Counted from the first letter of the stretch, positions 36,200-49,197 are shown. The stretch is DNA of 64,000 nucleotides from Viscum album (GCA_963277665.1 OY728125.1:1717354889-1717418888); one strand, 5' to 3'. The notes: generated from the sequence alone by a model not told the origin. A program made the numbers and translations.

Positions 36200-39100
36200 A
36201 TAATGTTGTATGGGAGACAAAATCATTATGAATTTTTCATATTATAATTATTTTATTATACTGAATTTATTTTCAAATTATATTACATTAAATAATATTG
36301 TGATCATTTATTCCATAAATAAATGTTCAAAATAAATTTAATATAGTTGTGTTTGAATCTTATTATATTGTTCATGTTATTTACTAAACTCATAAAAATG
36401 AAATTAGAGTTTATTTAGAATGAAAATTTTACATATATATATATATATTAAATGTTTCGTTCAATACAGGTGGGATGAATATAGATTATCAAGTTTTTAT
36501 AGTGTGTTCTATGATGAAAATAATAAAGACCAACATAATTCATGGAATCATAGATTCGATATATATTTGGTCCTCACATAGATAAATTATATTTATATAA
36601 TTACATGGATATGTTGTTAGTGAAAGCCCAAAATGTATTAGTTGGCACATTCACGCTGAAATTGATAGGGGATTTGACATTCAAGGATGATCCATGAGAG
36701 GGACTATTGGAATAAGTTCATATATTAATATGAAAGGAATTAGGTCACATGTAGTTATTAAAATATGGATATTTAAAAATAGTTCTTGCCCATACTCATG
36801 AGAAATTGTAATTATATAAAAGGCTTTTCTTATGATAGTCTTATTTTTCAAAGAATCCTCTTGAAGAGAAGTTATATTTGAAGGATTAAGAAAAAATAAT
36901 AATGAATTTGAACAAAAAATATAAAGAAACCAATTACAGTGATATAAAATGAATTTTTAAGTGATTTCACCCCATATACAAACTTTATCATAAAAAAATT
37001 ATAGATAAAAACATGAAAAGTACATTAATTAAATATAACAAAGAAAAAATAACAACGCAATTATTTTATGTGTTTTGATCAAAGTATTGATCTAAAAGTG
37101 GTTTTTTAAATTCATTATGTAAGGTAAAAGATTATTATTACAATATCATAATCAATGAATTCAACCATCCTAAAAATGAAACCATCCTAGAAAATATAGT
37201 AGAGTATATCCTATGTAAATTTTTTAATGCCTCATATATTCATATAGAGTATTACATGATGGATCTAATCTCCATGGGAGTCCCTTCACATAGTTAAATG
37301 AAGACACTAACTGAACTATATTATATTATGAATACTAAATTCTTAGGAGAACACTATGAGGATAATCATATGTAACATTTCAATAAACACTTATGTTATA
37401 AAAATACAAACAATTATGTGTGAAAATATTTCATATATCCCACATTAAATCCCAATGAAATCCCATTGTAACATTGCACTTCCTCCTTACCAAATTTCCA
37501 GTTGGTTCTAATTTCCATCTTAAAACTACACTACATCCAATAATCTTGACATAATTCATGATAATCCTCCATCTCTATCAAGTTTGAGGAATTTTATTAC
37601 CAGAATCACAATATCCTAAAGTTCTGAAACTTTTTCAAAATATTTTATTTACATGGATGAACCTAAAATACCCCAATTTAGAGTAATTTTTTATATTTAT
37701 AGCTTAGTATTCTATCTAAATTCTTAAAAAATAATCATCTCTCAACCACCCTTTATGGTTTCATGATTTCCCCTGTATGCATCCAGTCATACAAACCCAA
37801 CTAAATCATATTCCCACCTTAATATATCATAGAATACTAACATGGTAGTCATTTATTCTAGATTATATACACCATACACAATTTATAGATCTAGTACACA
37901 CCCCCACCCCCAAAATAAAATCAATATGAATAGATTCATTTGATAAATATTTTCTTCCATGAAAGAAAAATTTGAATTTAATCTAAGTGTAATAATTTTT
38001 TGAATCAAAAATAGCATCCTAATGCCCCACATCAATTAGAGATCTTCCAACAAACCCTTTGATCAAATATAATCCATCAATATTTCTATTATGGAAATGG
38101 AAAGTACATCATTTTTTGAATGAAAAACAATTAGTTGATGCCTCAAGATCCAACACATAGAAATTTATTATAATTTGAACACATAGTTAGTGTTTATCTA
38201 AGTTTCTATACCTCTACCATGGATTTGTCTTCAAACCCATTAATAATTTATCATTTCTAAAATTGTGTGTTGAGATTTATAAACATTTCAAAAGCTATAA
38301 TATACAATATTTTTCTTCCAAATACTCTATTCTTTGATTTTCCATGAACCTATTAAATACTCCCACAACATTCATTGTGTATATATTTGTTTAAACCACT
38401 TCATACATAAATATTTTTACAATTGATGAAAAATAATGAAATTCTATGTACCTTTCCTTATACTCCTTTCATTGTGACTTCTCTTTACACAAAATGAAAA
38501 TTTCATCTTGGTGAGGGGTAATAGGATATAAGTCACTAATTTTGAAACACTATACACCCTGATAGATGTTATAATATTTATTATAGAAAATAGTTCCACA
38601 AGAAATATCCCTTAAATTTATTATATCGAATGTACATTATTCATCATTGAGATCCATCATCCAGAATCTTCCAAGAAATATTGTTTCTGTCAAAAAACTT
38701 TTCCTTGAGAAGAGAATTAGTAATCAGGTTCTCCAAATAAAGGTGTAACATGATAAAGGACCCATTTTTAAACACATTTTGGTTTTTGAAATCATCCACA
38801 TTAGATTCTATTAAATCTCATTACTCCATAAACTCCAAGAACAATTAGTTCCACTGGGTTAGTATATACGTCACCTCGGAAAGGCTCCAATTTAGCATGC
38901 ACACAAGATAATGTTCTGTGTAACCATGTAACCTTTTTATTACAAATTAAATGTCATATCATATAATTCTCCATGAAGAAATTTTTTTTCATTCAAATTC
39001 TCTAGATGTAACAATTTAATTAAAATATACAAAGAATTATCCAAATAGATATGTGACATACAATCCTGGAAAATATATTGGAAAAGTATTTTCATTTAAT

Positions 39101-42100
39101 TTGATAAATACAGTTTTAAAAATTCATTTCCATATTTCCCTATCAACCATTATTTGTTGCATAAATTAAGAAGACCATTTTACTAATGTACCCTCCCCCT
39201 AACAGGCCTTTTTTTCACCCATATTTTTTACACGTGTAAGAAGATCATTTAATCCTTCCATGGTTACTCAAATAGACATGAGTAATATATAATTACAGCC
39301 ACATTAAATATATAGGGTTCTTTATCATCCACCAAAATTAAATAGTGAATTTCAGTTCAGTATCATTTAACTTATCACCAAATAATGGTAATTGACTACA
39401 TTTTACTCTGAAGATTATATCATTCTGTAGCCACTACTTATGGAACATTTTCATCTAGTAAATCTACATAAAATTTAATAGTATCATATAATTCAGGTAT
39501 TTATGGACATTAAATCATCATCCAAACATGGGTTTCATTAAAAACTCATTATATATTTTACCATGTTTCAAAAACTAGCATACTATTAAATTATTCTAAA
39601 TCATATATATATTTTGTACATTCATTTATCCACAACCCACATGATTTTGAATATACTCTGTCTTCTAAATTAATTGATTATTTATAATCATTAGAAGCGA
39701 TCAATTTATTGAACATAAACTTATAGAATTTGAATAACTTTTTTATGTTTTTATCATAGTTCTCAAATCCATCATTTTTATCATCACACCATACAAATAA
39801 TCAATCTTGGTACATTTCATATATCATGTACCATTCCATTTCATTATCAAAGATGTGGGTGAGTAAAAAAAATTCTTTAACATGGGAAATATTGTTCTTC
39901 TTTATAAACCAACATAATTCAATATCTTCCAACCCTAGTAGAGATAATGGACTTGTTTTAACATTATATGCAAGAAATATCATGTACTATGACAAAAATT
40001 CCTTTATAAAATTACTTTGAATAATTATTCTCCACTATTTCTCAATAAAATTATCCTTTTACCTCTGAGAAAATATATTCTGATCAAAAGTTACTTATAA
40101 AATAATCAAAAATTATACTGATTATTTCATGATAATCTATAGTAAATCCATTCTTTTTTATTCCTTTCTGTAGTCAAACCACGTGAATTTTAGTTTAATT
40201 CATGTTGATTTTTTTCACCTAGGATATACATAGAATGATGTATTATAATTATTGAGATATGTTCTTGAGAAAGAACTCCCATAACATTTGTGCCACATAT
40301 TCCCTAAATGTAACATAGTAATGTGAACCTCCATGAGAATAGATGTGAGTCAACCCTCATACATTCATATGAATGTTCTCTAACCTCATCTCTTTTTAGT
40401 CTTAACATATATTTAGAGTGACACCATATGTCTCTTGAAATTATTTATTTATTTATTCTATAATATATGTATTTGGTCTTTAAAATTCAATTAGTAGATT
40501 GTATTTATATCATATTCTCACATAGTGACTTATATGTTCATGCCATAATTTTTTTAATATTACTAATCTATCCTGTATTTCACCCAAAAACTCATATTAA
40601 GTAAAATTTTCCATTTTGAATTATTTTTAAACAACTATAGTAATGTGGGTGATCTTCCACACTCAATTTTCAGATATATTAAATAATATATCATTTTTAG
40701 ATATCCTATCAAAATAAAATTCTTCATTAACCCCAATATATTATACACTACTTGTAATTCCATAATGATTACACTCATTTCCTAGATGGAAATAAAACCC
40801 ATGCCAATAATTAATATAGATTCATATTCATTAGTATTCACCATAATGAACGTTATATTTGAATAATTTCTCATTATAACTCTCTTGTATTTATATGAAA
40901 ATACTGATCAATAGTTAATAATCCAACATCAAATTGAACTAGTGGAAAATTGTTGAAACCCACTCAAATCATAGAAAATTTTATTTAATGAATCTATCCC
41001 TAATTCATATATTCTCAAATGTAATATTCACTCACTAAAACTATTAATTAAGGTACAATATTCCTAAAATTACAATATAAGGTAATTAAAACATTCATAA
41101 TGAAACTATGGTTCCTGCCTCCTCTCCTATTTCATTTGTAGTGAGAAATTAGTTATAGGGGGAATATATGATCTTCTATACTATATGATATTACTCTATA
41201 TTTATTGATATCCTTCCAAATAATCACATTTTTCAAAATTATATCTTCATAATTTATAAACTCTACAACTATCATACACCCTGATTTACTCACCTCAGTA
41301 ACAATCATATCCCTTTATTTCTTGATTGATGAATGTAAATAAATCAAACATATTAGATCCCTCAAACCCACACCCCCCATATCACACTATTTCTTAATCA
41401 TTATTATTTCATAGAAATGATCTTTTATTGGGGTTTACTCTAACATTATCATGAAATAAAAAGAAAAAATTCAACCAATTTTTTTAATCAAATTTGTAAG
41501 ATACCTCATGTTTTTTCAATCATTTTTTAGTGACTAGGATTTTCAATTTATTATATTTGAATATTATAAGGATTATTTTCCATAATTGGTGCTGAATAGA
41601 GTGAAATATTGAGTTCTCTTATACTATAAATAAATTTTTGAAATTTATAAAATACATAAAATAGCACGCATGTATTGATTTTCAATAAATGAGGAATAAT
41701 TTTTAAAAGAGACCCCAGATCATAAATCTAATTGAACCATTGAGTTTATAATGTGGGGTTTACTATATGCATGAAATAACCATAATTTTCATGGGTCGTT
41801 TGGGAAAAATTCATTTTGGGTGTAAAATTCAAAAAATAAAAAATTAAATTATTTTATTTGTTTTTTGATGAAACATCCAAATTTACTTCATTATATACAC
41901 TCATCTGGAAAATTTTCAGTAAAAGCTAAAAACCCTGAGAATTAATGGGATTCATTTAAGCTGTTAGATGAGATTGTTTTGGTGAAAAATAACAGGACCA
42001 GAGATTTATGAGAGTTTCGTGATGGAATCTAAGGATCTCACTAATGATATTAACACAACTCCATTCTTTGTCAGGGATCAATCCAAATCAAGGTAGTAGG

Positions 42101-42362
42101 TTTCAATATTTTTATTCATTACTCTTTCTTAATTCTTATGATAAATAAAAGATCAAGGGACCAATGGATTGATTTGTAGGTCATGTGTATTGTGGGATGT
42201 AATTATTGAGGTATTTTATTAGGGGACTTTCATTGTGATTATTGATTACTTGTTTGTAATTCTAATGAAAATGAATTTAGGTCAACATGAACATCGACTA
42301 AGGTCTGTTCCTCTTAATTATTCTTGTCCTTTTCTCTCCCAATTCTTTTTTTATCATGAATG
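36200..42362. other. Unassigned AT-rich DNA
   Basis: About 6.2 kb without a convincing frame or LTR end. The plus strand is C/T-biased over 37400-41400, which suggests a decayed minus-strand element, and a weak ILIIGMGFIS can be read near 40830 (minus). No second pol motif supports it. A short TA microsatellite lies at 36431-36449. Element E was inserted at its right edge after GAATG (42358-42362). Confidence 0.5.
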
Positions 42363-43039
42363 TGTGACGTACCGACCCGGGAGCCACTAAACGGTGCTCC
42401 AAGCCGGTTGACCACAATCCCTCAAGTGCGCCTCCCCATACACCAAAGGGTACCGACTAGAAGCGAGGGTCTGGTAGTTTAGTCTTTGGGAGACTGTACA
42501 CTCTATTATCAGAATAAAACACTAGAAGAAGAATATAAAAATAACCAAGTATGAAAGAATATAAATAACTAGAACAATACTATGACATATGATAGTGAAA
42601 ACCAGAAAATACAATACTCAGCTGAAAGGTAAATCATGCTATAAAAATGAATGTTCCAAGTGTCTATAATGCAACTCAATTTAAAGATACAAAAACTCCA
42701 CAATGGGTCCCAAACTGTGTTTGGTTCCCTCTCCCATGCTCCAATCCCAAACTGCAACCTATCACATGGACTTTCCCTTAACATGTCCTACAACAAAAAT
42801 GCCTTCTCGGGTGCCTATCAGGAAGCCCAAATATGTGTGAGTACAACTCAGTAGGCCACCACCAATGGTGTCTAAAATGAGTCCAGTAAAAAGACAGTGC
42901 ATGCATATTTATGAAGCAATAAATACATTGCATAATTTAAATGGTTATCAAATTTTCATTTAATATTTATCATCACATTAGGCTAATTCAATTCATGTTT
43001 CCCATTTGAATCATCATTCATTATTATCATTTATTTGGA

Positions 43040-43290
43040 ATAGGTCGTCATGCTAGCAACCAAAATATCAGTTGAAACATCATTCATAATTATCATTCAT
43101 TGTGTGTTGGTCGTCATGCCTAGCACCCCAAATCCCGTTGAGTGTAGGCTATCATGTCTAGCACTTCTTCTCTCTATCACTGTAAGTCTTCATTCCTAAC
43201 ACCCCATAATCTAAAGCATGGATAACCATTGTGGAGGAACACCATTTCCAAGTCCCAACATCTAATTTATCTAGGACGCCAATCCTAGCA
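43040..43290 (-). repeat. Dispersed CTAGGCATGACG repeat in element E LTR
   Basis: Five imperfect copies on the plus strand of GTCGTCATGCCTAGCACC (near 43045, 43111, 43147, 43187 and 43265), spaced 36-80 bp. In the sense of E the core CTAGGCATGACG resembles CTTGGCATGAGG in C and TTGGCATGAAG in A. Confidence 0.6.
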
Positions 43291-43389
43291 CCACAAAATC
43301 TCAGCCATTTAATCATTCATTATGTTATAAGAATTTTCTACATTATTCGTTTACTAATCCAATTATTATATAAAAATTTCAAAGGCCAT

Positions 43390-43645
43390 TGTTGATTCAA
43401 CAATTAACTAAACTTAAAACCATTAATTAATTCATTAATTAATTAATCAATCAACACAATTCACATTCCATAATTAATTATTTATAATTAATTATTCATA
43501 TCAAAACCCAACAAGTCATAGTTAATTCTCACAATTAATTATCTTAGATCACATCACCACACATAATTAATTATTACAATTAATTATCTTTAATATCCAA
43601 ACATAATTCCATAATTAATTCCCCACAATTAATTATTTTATTAAA
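43390..43645. repeat. AATTAATTA-rich tract
   Basis: A dense series of ATAATTAATTATT and ACAATTAATTATCT blocks separated by 15-30 bp of unrelated sequence. Each core is self-complementary, so the tract is rich in small palindromes. Confidence 0.75.
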
Positions 43646-44154
43646 ATCAATTCAATAACTCAAATTCAAAATCACAACCCATAATTGAATCTCCAAAATA
43701 TCAATAAATTTTTTCAACCCCCATTATTTTGTTCTGTGATTTAATTATCAATAAATCACCTAGGTAAAAACACATCAATACTACTTTCTTAATTACTCCA
43801 ACATATGAAATAATTCATCAAGGGAATCAAGAAAATTCAAAAAATCATACACATATCATAAACCATGACTATGGGAGTTCGATTTAGACCACCTAACTCA
43901 TTTTATTGATAGAAGTTAGCCCAACGGAAATCTTCAAAATCTGAGAAGCACAACATCGTTGATAATGCTCCAGATCTAAATCCCAAAAACCAAAATTAAT
44001 ATCAAATGCATCATGATCTTGCAAATATAGATCTAGATCTACAATCTATGATCTAGATCTTAACTCATGGGTTTATATCCAATAAAATGGTGGAGATATT
44101 CCATCAAAGGATCTAGAAAATATAAGATAATTAACGAAAGAAGCATCAGGATGA

Positions 44155-44159
44155 ATTAT
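44155..44159. repeat. Target-site duplication of element C (left)
   Basis: ATTAT, against ATTAC at 56312-56316: four of five bases match. Confidence 0.75.
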
Positions 44160-45530
44160 TGTAACACCCCAAGCTTCTACGGTATGCTTCTCTTTGAATA
44201 ATGCAATAGCGTGTGTTGTACGCAACATCGAGTTCTAACACACCACAACCAATCAAACTAGCTGTTATGAATAGTAATACCCACTTTTTGAAATTTATAA
44301 ATTTTATTTTTAAAAATGGACTTCATTTTTGGATTTGGAATATCGAAATTAGCCTAGGGTGAATTTTTGGTATTTTTCTGAAAAAATTCATTTTTTGATG
44401 AATAGTGAAACCACTAAATGGTAGTTAAAAAACTGAATTTTTTCATAAAACATAATTTTATCGCTTCTGTGAGTGGAATTTTGAAAATCCGAGAGACACG
44501 GTTAATATCAAGGACTAAAATGTGGTTCATTGAGATGAAAATAATTTTTGGTGAATAGTAACTTTTTACTTTTATTTACCACGGTTAAAAGTAAATATGG
44601 TAATTAAGGGTAAAAATGATATTAATATTACCCTAACACATTTCCAAAATTCTATTGGATAAGATTAATTAGACCAAAGACAACCTTAGTAATAAAATAT
44701 TATCATTTAGGTCCACTTGGATTAGATTAGGACATTTATTATTATTTAATTCAAAGAAGAGTTAATAGAGTTAAAATCAAAGTTTATTTAATAAATCATT
44801 TTTAATATAGGGTTATACATAAGTTAAATTTGATTGTAAATATTAATTAGAAATATAAAAATATTTCCTACATAATTATATTTTATTTATATTTTTTAGA
44901 CATTAAATAATTTAATTTATTTATGACACAATGATGATGCAGTAATTACCATAATAGTGAAAAATTAAAATAATTGATATTATAAATACCCAAATAAATA
45001 TAATTTCAGACTTTTTATGAATTAAACTAATTTTATAGGTTAATATGACATGTTAGGAATGATTTAATTAACTTTTTTCAAAGTAATAATTCTGTTATGA
45101 TTTTCAAAAAAATCAATTTTCCAAATAGTGTCAAAATTGACTTAAAAGAGTTTTTAAAACAAATATTATATTATTAGTTGATATTCAATTCCTAAAAATC
45201 TAAGGTTCATCCAAGAGACTTATATCAGGATAGGTGTATCATTAATGGACCACTTGGGGGTCTCTTGGAGGTATATAGTAAGTTTATTAACTATATAATA
45301 TAAAAATACAATGTGACATGGTAAGTGTCAAACTAATTAACTAAGAGTTAAAACTAAAAGATAAGGTTAATATAAGGACCCAAACCTGTCTAAATTCAAT
45401 TGATTGAGTAGTTTTCGACCCATAAACACCTTAAACTTTAAATAATACATTTTTTATCCATTAGAAACCGAATATGAATTTATTATAAAATAATATTTCT
45501 AGCTTTTCCAAAGGTTCCCCTCACCCCTCT

Positions 45531-45540
45531 TATAAAAGGG
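45531..45540 (+). promoter_or_regulatory. LTR TATA box, element C 5' LTR
   Basis: TATAAAAGGG after CCCCTCACCCCTCT, an excellent plant TATA context, conserved at 54113 and in element A. About 1.37 kb of U3 precedes it. Confidence 0.8.
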
Positions 45541-45689
45541 CACTCCCCCTTTTCATTAATTCACACCTTCAAAACCATTTGGATCGGCCAAACTTTTCCC
45601 AAATACTCTCTCAACTTCCCTCACTTTATCTTAGAGGCCTTACTTTAGTCATAAAGCCAACCTAAGGATCCCTTTTGATCAAATCAAAA

Positions 45690-45713
45690 TGAAGAACCCG
45701 AAGAAGAGGTAAC
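45690..45713 (+). other. Seven-codon upstream frame overlapping the donor-like site
   Basis: ATG to TAA encoding MKNPKKR about 150 bp after the TATA box; its stop codon is formed by the GTAA of the donor-like site. The other LTR has lost the ATG (AGG at 54270-54272), so a coding role is unlikely, while the donor-like site is kept. Confidence 0.3.
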
Positions 45714-46395
45714 GTTTTCACCACCCTTTTTCAAATTCATTTCTTCTTCCAATTATTCATTCTTTGTTATTACCATTATAAACTAATAACTCCAGTATCT
45801 TATATATACTGTGATGTTCTTATAAATATGGTACAATCATATTCAGTATTCTATCCATCCTTTTAATAACATGTCACCATACGTGCGTACGTACGACTTA
45901 CCGTCTCCATGTCGTGGTGTAATTGTTATTCAATATATTATTATTTGGATAGGTATAATAATGATTTGTAATTCATGTAAATAATAAATATAACATGATA
46001 GTGATTATGTATATATTATATACCATCCAATTATATATTATTTTAATATCAAAAGAATGATATTGTCGCTCATGCGTACGTACAGACTACTGTCTCCACG
46101 AACGTGATGAGATTCATTCTCCATCGTATCCATTCACGTATAATTATCATTTGATGATTTAAAAATAATGTTTAAGGAATTGATATAAGTCTTTATATTA
46201 ATAATATACAATCTATCCATGACAAACATGGATTACATAACGAAACATATAAAAGAAAACGAGTAAGTTAACACCCGAAACAATGATAATACTAAGATAT
46301 TATTAACAAATCAATGTTAAAAGATCATATATGATATCATATTAATATATATGATTCTTGTATAATTTAATAACAATTATTTTACCATTATACAG

Positions 46396-46431
46396 GAGGT
46401 TAACATACCGTCAACCAAGGAAAAGTACAAG
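46396..46431 (+). other. 36-nt block bounded by CAG and GTAA in element C 5' LTR
   Basis: TATACAG precedes and GTAATGG follows a segment beginning GAGGTTAACA and ending TACAAG. The equivalent blocks in C 3' LTR (54978-55013), A (1830-1865 and 8292-8327) and F (63938-63973, minus) are each exactly 36 nt although their middles differ. This is what a conserved small exon would look like. Confidence 0.5.
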
Positions 46432-47148
46432 GTAATGGTTTATTTCTCAATCTCTTCATTATCCGAGGTTTTTTATACGTAATAATCTACTGGGATCTCT
46501 TTATCATCCACATCCATGTTTCTTAAAAATGTATTTCAAAACATTTTTACTATTTACAAGAATATGGGTTAAAGTTATTTATACCCTTGTTTGAATTTTT
46601 ATAAGAGGTTTATAAAGGAATCTTTCCGTCGTTTTCCAAACAAGGAGCTTTTTAACCTTTTCGACAGAATTAAGGCAAGAATGTTTTTTTAACTTATACG
46701 GTGGGTGTGGCTATTTTATGCCATTATAAAATCGTCAATGATTCCCTTAAAAGATTATAAGAATATTTTCAAAGAAAATGTTTTATTTTATAAATATATG
46801 ACTCTTAAATGATTTCAAAATAGAAAGAGACATTTTTCTAAAAAGAGTTTTGATTTCATCTAGGTCAACATCCTTTGATGGATTTTACACTTATTTGAAG
46901 TTGATTTATTATGATACAAAACTTTTACATTTTATTGAAGGTTTTGTGATATGTTTGACTGTGGATGTGTTATTTTTATACCATTCATGGTTTATGGATG
47001 AAGTATTTACATTTCATATGCTAGTTTTAATACGAATGTTTATGTTATGTTTAAACCTTTTCATATGGGAATGCATTGGACTTAATTTGTGATGGGTGGA
47101 GCCCGCTATAGCTCCTCGATGCATCAGTAGGTCTCATGAGACAAACTA

Positions 47149-47207
47149 GTGTCTTGGCACAAGGCCTTGGCAAAATCTTATTTGTAGTCTTGGCATGAGG
47201 CCTTGGC
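47149..47207 (+). repeat. TTGGCATGAGGCC repeat in element C 5' LTR
   Basis: Two units, GTCTTGGCACAAGGCCTTGG and GTCTTGGCATGAGGCCTTGG, about 36 bp apart, lying 520-580 bp before the LTR end. Equivalent copies are at 55729-55796 and, inverted, at 63165-63225. Confidence 0.75.
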
Positions 47208-47731
47208 AATGTGGTTATGATAGTCTGGCATTATGCATTCCATCATTATTAAAGTTGTTATTGATATTGCATGTGATTATTCGATTAGTAGAATATCCAT
47301 GTGAATAAGTAAATGGAATTATTTCATTTTATTTTAGCCATACTATGTTGAAGTTCAAGTTTAAAAGGATTTTGTTTTAGTTATACATTGCCTTAAATGT
47401 TTATTCTTATTTACGAAAGTTTCCTCTATATTGTTATCCTTACTGGGCATTTGAGCTCACCCCTTTTCTATGTTTTATTTTTCCCAGGATGTGAAGAAGT
47501 AAATTATGAATGACTTGCAGGGATAGTATGAGGGGATAAAAGTGTAGACTATGGAGACTATATTGTTTTAGTTTTCATTTTTATGATGTAATGTAAAACT
47601 TTTTGAATATATCTAGTGTTTCCAAGGCTACTAAACTAATTGGTATTTCGAGATTTGATCCTTCTTGTGATCATGCCAATGTTATTTAATAATGCACCAA
47701 CTCTAGGTAACTGGGGTCAGGGCGTTACAGT

Positions 47732-47742
47732 TGGTATCAGAG
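47732..47742 (+). promoter_or_regulatory. Element C primer-binding site (tRNA-iMet)
   Basis: TGGTATCAGAG two bases after the LTR end, a perfect match to the complement of the initiator-methionine tRNA 3' end over 11 bases. Confidence 0.92.
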
Positions 47743-48230
47743 GAAGTTTAGTACAATCCTTGGAAGCTAGATTTAGATAAACTCTGATTAGAGCACATAT
47801 TTTTAAGATGGACTTTGACGATTAGTATAGAAGAACTTCCTAGAATTTTGGTATTGTAGAGATTTTGTGAGTTTTTCGAGAAATACATCCCTGTCTGGAT
47901 ACAGGCAGGTAGAGGCGGCTCTGGCACAGATGTACCTAGGGGTAAAACCCAAAAACAACGCTTTGAGCTAGACTCGAACGGGAACTGGTGCACGACAACG
48001 GGCCTTGCTGCACTCTTGGTTATGACACTCCCAGGGGATATGCTTATGATAACTCTCATTTTATTTACAAATCATTATGAAGGATTTATGAGTATATACT
48101 TTCTCAAAGAAAACATTTTTATGATTATGGATTATATCCACAAATAGTTCAATTTATGTTAATTGTTTTATAAGTATGGAATTATGTATTTTGATTCATA
48201 AACTTATCTAGTTTATGCCATTATTTAGAA
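47743..48230 (+). other. Element C leader
   Basis: About 490 bp without plus-strand coding sequence. It aligns with the leader of A. The minus strand is open over 47748-48059 (103 codons from an ATG), and the A leader is open in the corresponding frame, though without an ATG. Confidence 0.6.
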
Positions 48231-49192
48231 ATGACACCTAGTGGAAGAAATGGAAACCGTATCAATGAACGCACTCTATGTAGGGATTTCCCTCCTGCTC
48301 AAGATAATTATAGTGGAGATGGTGATGTAACTGGTGCCGATCAGCTAATCACCATACTGGGACAACTCACTCAGGTTATGAATAATAACCTTACCCGTAT
48401 GGAGCACCCTGATCCGTAGCGTGGAGGATCAATGTTAGATCACGTTATGAGGAAACAACCACCAACGTTCAATGGGAGTACAAATCCCTTAGTAGCTGAG
48501 CAATGGATAAATTCCCTAGAGAAAATATTTCAGGCTTTGGGGAGTAGTGAAAAGGGAAAAAGTTATCATGGCAGTTTACCGTCTCACTGGAGATGCTGAT
48601 CAATAGTGGTCATTGATTAAAAACATGAAGGAAGATGATGAAGTATCAAATATGGAATGGGGGGAGTTCAAAGATCTATTTTTAGAAAAATAATTTTCTC
48701 GTGACCATCGAGCAGATATGGAAAGACAATTTCTGAGTCTGAGACAAAAGGAGGATGAGAATGTCACAAAGTCTGAGGCTAACTTTACAAGGTTAGCAAG
48801 TTATGTTGGAGATTATATACGTAACCCAAGAAGTAAGATTGATCATTTATTTTATGGGTTAAAACCATTTCTTCATCGAGCATTATTCTCACAATCCTTC
48901 TCGTCGTATGAAGACATTGTCTCATGTGCTATCAAGACAGAGAAAGAATTCTCAAAGTCTTATGACTTTAAAGAAAAGCAATAGAAGAAGAGTTATATTG
49001 ATCAATCTGGGAATGGAAATAAAGGGAATAAGGGAAAAGTTTAATATCCATCCTACAGTAAATGTGGGAAGAAACACCCTGGTACGTGCTTAAAAGGAAT
49101 GAGAGTCTATTACAAGTGTGGTGAAAAAGGCCACCAAGCTCGTGATTGTAAGGGGAAGAAGGAAGCTACCGATGTTCAGTGATACAATTACA
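48231..49192 (+). pseudogene. Element C gag
   Basis: The frame starts MTPSGRNGN and is stopped at 48417. Beyond it DHVMRKQPPTFNG and QWINSLEKIFQAL (capsid start), a shift near 48550, then MEWGEFKDLF and the open stretch 48718-48984 (FLSLRQKEDENVTKSEANF, DHLFYGLKP) continue the retrotransposon capsid. Zinc knuckles follow: CGKKHPGTCLKG and YKCGEKGHQARDC, the latter with its first Cys changed to Tyr. Gag packages the element RNA. Stops, several at Trp codons, make it non-functional. Confidence 0.85.
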
Positions 49193-49197
49193 GGAAG

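Larger units (their letters stand above)
42363..44159 (-). repeat. Element E 3' LTR, outer part
   Basis: Starts TGTGACGTACCGACCC and aligns with the right LTR (62231, TGTAACGTCCCAACCC) for about 415 bp until F interrupts the partner. Element C cuts it at 44160; the rest is 56312-56839. Joined, the LTR is about 2.32 kb. It contains a GGTCGTCATGCCTAGCAC repeat at 43040-43290 and an AATTAATTA-rich tract at 43390-43645. Confidence 0.88.
44160..47729 (+). repeat. Element C 5' LTR
   Basis: Runs TGTAACACCCC to GGGCGTTACA. Landmarks: TATAAAAGGG at 45531; AAGAGGTAACG donor-like site at 45709; two GTACGTAC/CGTCTCCA modules near 45891 and 46076; a 36-nt AG/GT-bounded block at 46396-46431; a TTGGCATGAGGCC repeat at 47149-47207; TTTTTCCCAG acceptor-like site at 47487. 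It has no protein gene. Confidence 0.95.

Noticed and set aside
40800..40870. Protease-like ILIIGMGFIS on the minus strand
   Set aside because: A single weak motif in AT-rich DNA, with no RT or RNase H motif at the expected distance.
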